DNA of 64,000 bases from Patellaria atrata CBS 101060 (lineage: Eukaryota > Ascomycota > Dothideomycetes > Patellariales > Patellariaceae). Location: positions 371,947 to 435,946 of the forward strand of contig MU006102.1 of NCBI GenBank assembly GCA_010093705.1. The letters run 5' to 3'. Each line of letters starts with the position of its first letter. Within the stretch, counting starts at the first letter, position 1. This document shows, piece by piece, positions 59,912 to 64,000 of this stretch. Under the pieces are notes generated by a model. The model had not been told where the DNA came from, searched no databases, and was given only the letters and a program-made list of their open reading frames with translations. The translations under genes and the position numbers were made by a program.

Positions 59912-61768
59912 TCATTTGGATCCAGAACTCTTGAGCCATGAAAACGCCGACGCTCCTCCTACAGGATTCGCATCTCTCGTCTTGGGCACGTTCAAGTCCT
60001 TCTCCTTCTCCCTTTCCCTCAAGATAGACGCTTTCGCCATACCGATAGGTTCTCCTTTCCCACCTTCCTCCCCAAGGCCAGCCCCACTCCTCCTCCTACC
60101 CTCATCGAAAAATCTACTCTGTCCGGTCAAGCTTGGACTACTCGCCGCAGCGGGTTGCTTCGCAGGCTCTGTCGAAGTTACTGTCCTCGAAGGAGCCTTC
60201 AACGGTCTAAGAACTTTGATGCCTGATTCTCGTCGTTGGTATGTTGGAGCACCACCTTTTGAAATAGCCGCCCAATCCATTTGACTGGATGGTTTTGCAT
60301 CGCTATCACGACGCCAATTTCCCCAGATTGCAGAACCTGACCTTGATGGCGTGCCTGTGCGAGGGCTATCAGTCTCCTTAGGATCGGGGCGAGTGTTAAG
60401 AAGGCCGAGTGAGGGACGTTGCTCGAGAGCTGGGCGGGTAGTTGGGGGAACGAAATTGGATTCTTGAGTGGTATTAGGAGCAGATACTCTTTCTGACTGT
60501 AACGGTCGGGGTTTCCCAGTGGATATGGATGGTGCGGTGCTGGGAAGTGTATCAGGTTCCGAGGCACCAGTAGAAGAGGTTCCTTTTTCGGAAGCGTCGG
60601 TACTACCTTGAGATATAGAGGAACCGGATGGGGCAATAGGGCCCTTCGGCACAGAGTCCTGGAGGAGATCGGTGTTGGAGAGGTGTAATGTTTTGAATAC
60701 ACGTTCATCTTCAGGTATCACGAATGGAACGGAGAGCTTACTGCCCTCGTCATCAAAAAGTGTAAGACGGTTAGAAGAAAACAGGATGTCAGCATTGTGG
60801 CCGCGGAGCATATCACTCCCTAGGAAAACTTGTATTTCTTTAGAACCTGAATCTGACTCATCGCGATCGATGACAGTTAGGGAGACGGAGACAGAGGGAA
60901 GTTGAGGCGCGGCGCTGTTGGAGCGAGATGATGACGGTTGCGGGATAGCTTCCGGGAGATACATTGTAAGCTGTACCTTACGAGAACCGTCTCCTTGCTG
61001 GTATATGCGGTTTTGAAACCCAAGCCGGACAACGAGATGCAGATCGATATAAGACACGCAAGAGCCCGTGCATACAGCAGCATAGAGTAAAGAAGAGTGT
61101 TTGAAATTGTTATCGAGCCAACAGCGAATGATAGAAGGAACAGGACCCAAAATCAACTGACCTGGAGCAAGGGAAGGAGGTTCTACCGGAGAGTTGTTGG
61201 AGTGGGATAAGCCATAATTTGTATCTAGACCCAAACTATTGGCACGACCGGATGTTAGAGAGTGGACAGAATGCCCAGCAGAACTTTGTCTCCCATCTGA
61301 CTTATGGGAATAGGTTCGTTCAGACATTGGATGTCCTCCCAGTCCACTTCCAGTTCGTGGAATAAGATCGACAGAAGATCTGGATGTGTGAGCCCAGTGA
61401 CCTTGATTAGCGCTTTCATCGAAACGGACACTATTAGCCCTAGATGTAGCACCAATCCGGCGCGGTTCCTCATCAGCGTCAAGATGTAAGCTATTAATAA
61501 GATTGGTATGTTGATCATCGAAATTGCTAAATGCGTCAGCTGGAGGCTGCTGTACCGGTCCTTGTTGTGGAGTGCCACTCAGAATAGAGGGGAACGGTGA
61601 TGATGTTCCCCAAACTGATTTCATTCTAGCGTCGTTATCTTGCCGTCTCTCTAATCTCTCAAGTCTCTCTGAGTGTTCCACCTGCGTTTGCTGTAGGTGA
61701 AGCAAATCCGCCTGAACACGCCAGAGATCGTTTTGAGGTGTAAATGCAGCACTCTGCGGATCCATCAT
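59912..61768 (-). CDS. Serine-rich fungal protein with a retropepsin-like core
   Basis: Single exon, 618 residues, from the ATG at 61768 (a second ATG follows directly). Residues 10-45 are a likely coiled coil (LWRVQADLLHLQQTQ, then ERLERLERRQ). Residues about 200-380 form a globular core: GQLILGPVPSIIRCWLDNNF, LLYAAVCTGSCVSYID, LVVRLGFQNRIYQQGDGSRK, VQLTMYLPEA, SVSLTVIDRDES, EIQVFLGSDMLRGHNADILF and LTLFDDEGSKLSVPFVIPED. The strand order (A-V-x-T-G-S, then FLGSDML..ADI.F..N.L.L) resembles retropepsin-like or Ddi1-like folds, but the catalytic Asp of DTGS is Cys, so a non-peptidase role is likely. The tail is Ser/Pro-rich and ends GGASAFSWLKSSGSK. This is a host gene. The similarity is my reading and is not certain. 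Confidence 0.75.
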   Translation of the reverse strand: MMDPQSAAFTPQNDLWRVQADLLHLQQTQVEHSERLERLERRQDNDARMKSVWGTSSPFPSILSGTPQQGPVQQPPADAFSNFDDQHTNLINSLHLDADEEPRRIGATSRANSVRFDESANQGHWAHTSRSSVDLIPRTGSGLGGHPMSERTYSHKSDGRQSSAGHSVHSLTSGRANSLGLDTNYGLSHSNNSPVEPPSLAPGQLILGPVPSIIRCWLDNNFKHSSLLYAAVCTGSCVSYIDLHLVVRLGFQNRIYQQGDGSRKVQLTMYLPEAIPQPSSSRSNSAAPQLPSVSVSLTVIDRDESDSGSKEIQVFLGSDMLRGHNADILFSSNRLTLFDDEGSKLSVPFVIPEDERVFKTLHLSNTDLLQDSVPKGPIAPSGSSISQGSTDASEKGTSSTGASEPDTLPSTAPSISTGKPRPLQSERVSAPNTTQESNFVPPTTRPALEQRPSLGLLNTRPDPKETDSPRTGTPSRSGSAIWGNWRRDSDAKPSSQMDWAAISKGGAPTYQRRESGIKVLRPLKAPSRTVTSTEPAKQPAAASSPSLTGQSRFFDEGRRRSGAGLGEEGGKGEPIGMAKASILREREKEKDLNVPKTRDANPVGGASAFSWLKSSGSK

Positions 61769-64000
61769 CCCAGTGGTGTAGGAGTCCAAATACCAGGATT
61801 GATTCTAATCGACCTTTCTTAATGTCCCTGGCTCGCACCGTCCCAACACCTCCCCACCTTCACCTAGTCCAGAGGACAACGGGGACAACCGTTTGCCCTC
61901 CACCGTGAAGCCCCAGTATAATTTGGATGATCTTGATCCACAGAATCCGTATTATGTTTCCGACAAGAGTGAAGGTCTGTATTGCGGAGTCAAAGGAGTA
62001 GAAGTTATCGCCGCCGCCGCAGATACTGGATTCTGGGGTCAAGATCGTTCTATATCAGATAAAAACTGACAGCGTCTGTTTCACTGTTTGACGAGCAAGT
62101 GAAAACAGATGGCCAAGCTGTAACCAGTGCCTGAATAACACAGAGCGGAAGTTAAACTCAAGGCTTGATTGAGGTGGTGAGGCTAAGCGGCGAATTCGAG
62201 GCGAGGGGTTTCTTGTAGAGATGCGAGCAGAGGTTCACAAATTCAATCTGATGAGACGTTTGAGGACAACCAGTAGAGGGAAGGATATGAGAGAAGATGT
62301 GACATTCAGGTATCGTTGTAAGGGAATGACGATTGTGTATGGTAGAGTTGTATCTTTAACGTGGAGTGATCCATGAACATGGAAGGTAATAAATGATTGA
62401 TTACTGTATAGAACTAAGGTAGAACTAGTTCTAGTTCTAAAGGTAGCGCCGCCGCCGAGCCATGCCAGTCCCACTTCTACTCCTTATCTTTGCAGAGATA
62501 TAAGAAAAATACTTTATTTATTCCAAGATTGCTATACATATGTTAAAAGGCGCTAAAGATATATCTATAACGCCTATAGTAGCCGTATAGCAGCCGTATA
62601 GCAGCCGCAATAGTCTTACCTTGCTGGGAAAAATGTCCCTTAATCAGAGCTGGTGATTCAATTTACACTCCACCTTTATACTAAATTACCATAATTTAAG
62701 GTAAATACTGGTACTTTCTGATCTATTTTAGTCATCCTCTGCCATTCCATTAATCTGTCACTCATTCCTTTTTTTCCAGTTTCTCTTTTCTAATGAGATA
62801 TGAACCTTCAACTGCACCAGACTGTATCTCTACACCCTGCTTTTCAATAATCGATTCTAGGCTGTATTAGAAAACAATTGGACATTCATCAGCTACTTCC
62901 TGGGTTACGTCCTGCAGTATTTACCGTCTCGCATGTTTATCAATACTCTATGCGCTGCATTAGACGCCTTTGCCATCACTTTGCTTCTTTCTTCTGACTC
63001 AACTGACGAATAAAACACTAAACGGTCAAACGTATTCCACTGTTGGTTTCTCATGGTGAAAAATATCCTATATGCTAAATTATCTCCATCACTCGTTTTC
63101 TCTGTAAAGATGAAGAAATCTTTCAAATAAAGAGTCAAGTGTGATGATGGTTTGGTTAGGGGGACCCCTCAGACGACGTTGGCATGGCAGGTCTTTACAG
63201 AATAACGAACTATCAGACACGTGGAGATATCTTATCGAGAGGTAGGAGATCGACATTTGCAACAATATCCCCGTCTTCATTAGTTCGGATGATGCTGCCG
63301 TCTTGGACCGGGTGGCTTATGAGATAAGTAGCTGATACCGGTACATATATATATACTTCCTACAATCAATCCACCAACCTGCGCAGCGAATACACAACCT
63401 CGAATTGTGGCCGCACGCAAAGCGATACGTAGCCATATCAGTCACATGTGCCAAGCATTGCTCGAGCAACTCAGATAGTGATCCAGACCATAAAACCTAT
63501 AGAGTTCGCACAAAAGTTATCACTCGGTGTTATTCCTCCCATTTCTAGACCATGGTCTACCCAATCGAGGACCAGCAGCTAAGTGGAAATCTCCATAATC
63601 TCTCCTGAGAAAACTTCCGAAAAGCGCGATACGAACCCGTTCCACAGGACAAAATCTTGTATTTCTTCTGTCCATTTGCATAACCCTATCTTGGGTGGCC
63701 TGGAATACAAGAACTCTAGTGGAGATCAACCCTCTCTCCCAATGAAACCCCTTGTGAAGCATGCTTCCACTTCCAAGTATTAGAACCAGGTCTCTCCTTT
63801 ACCATCACGCCCACATGCAAATTGTCAGATGCTCAAGATGAACCACCCAGTCAACAGGCAAGCAGGGAGCTCATGAACGCCATTATCGATCGTCAGCAGC
63901 ACTCTAGACCTACCCATATTCAATCACTTGGCGAACGCCCTTCATCCCACACGACCAACACTAAACCTCCCTCTCTATGCGTATACGAGATCCCTCACAT
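61769..64000. other. Non-coding stretch at the right edge
   Basis: No intact gene in 2.2 kb. It holds TAGAACTAGTTCTA (62420-62433) and an 11-bp tandem repeat (62581-62608). A minus-strand stretch at 62700-63138 has two consecutive protein-like frames (DFFIFTEKTSDGDNLAYRIF, then DVTQEVADECPIVF and IEKQGVEIQSGAVEGSYLI), which look like remains of one gene of unknown family with several breaks. Confidence 0.4.
62581..62608. repeat. Tandem 11-bp repeat AGCCGTATAGC, about 2.5 units
   Basis: Two full and one partial head-to-tail copies, in non-coding DNA. Confidence 0.75.

Overview
The window is nuclear DNA of a filamentous ascomycete (Pezizomycotina). The evidence is short GT-AG introns of about 50-100 bp inside most genes, monocistronic genes on both strands, and fungus-specific families: a velvet regulator of the VelC type, a HET-domain gene, a Pth11/rhodopsin-type receptor, a fungal DUF300 protein, DHA-type MFS pumps and a fungal ALG5. 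Genus and class cannot be fixed from sequence alone. All exon limits below were worked out by hand from splice signals and phase.

Layout. 0-10 kb is sparse: a DUF1349 protein (641-1381, -), a likely F-box/LRR relic (4.5-5.4 kb), a Bin3-type RNA methyltransferase (6120-7129, -) and a doubtful ORF at 9 kb. 11-20 kb is a dense housekeeping block: velC (+), CTP synthase (+), a small basic ORF running into an ADP-sugar Nudix hydrolase (+), and a BAR-SH3 protein (-). 20-29 kb holds two hypotheticals, a gene relic, a broken HET gene (-) and ALG5 (-). 28.5-33.5 kb and 36-43 kb are gene deserts flanking an Est1/SMG7-like gene (33.5-36 kb, -). 43-62 kb is dense again: MFS transporter (-), ferrochelatase (-), DHA2-like MFS (+), DUF300/Ost-alpha (+), Acinus-like SAP-RRM protein (-), a broken MFS gene (+), a Pth11-like receptor (+) and a serine-rich protein with a retropepsin-like core (-). 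The last 2 kb are non-coding with one possible relic.

The genes do not form an obvious biosynthetic cluster. Themes are RNA capping and splicing or decay (Bin3, Est1/SMG7-like, Acinus), nucleotide metabolism (CTP synthase, Nudix), ER glycosylation (ALG5), haem synthesis (ferrochelatase) and membrane transport (three MFS genes, DUF300).

The points most worth a second look are: a probable AT-AC intron in the CTP synthase gene; a stopless 252-bp intron in the DUF300 gene that would insert 84 residues if retained; an overlapping basic AT-hook-like ORF upstream of the Nudix start; two enriched dispersed palindromes (TGTACTGTACA and TAGAACTAGTTCTA); a complete set of [2Fe-2S] cysteines in ferrochelatase; and an MFS gene broken by a fresh 22-bp tandem duplication.
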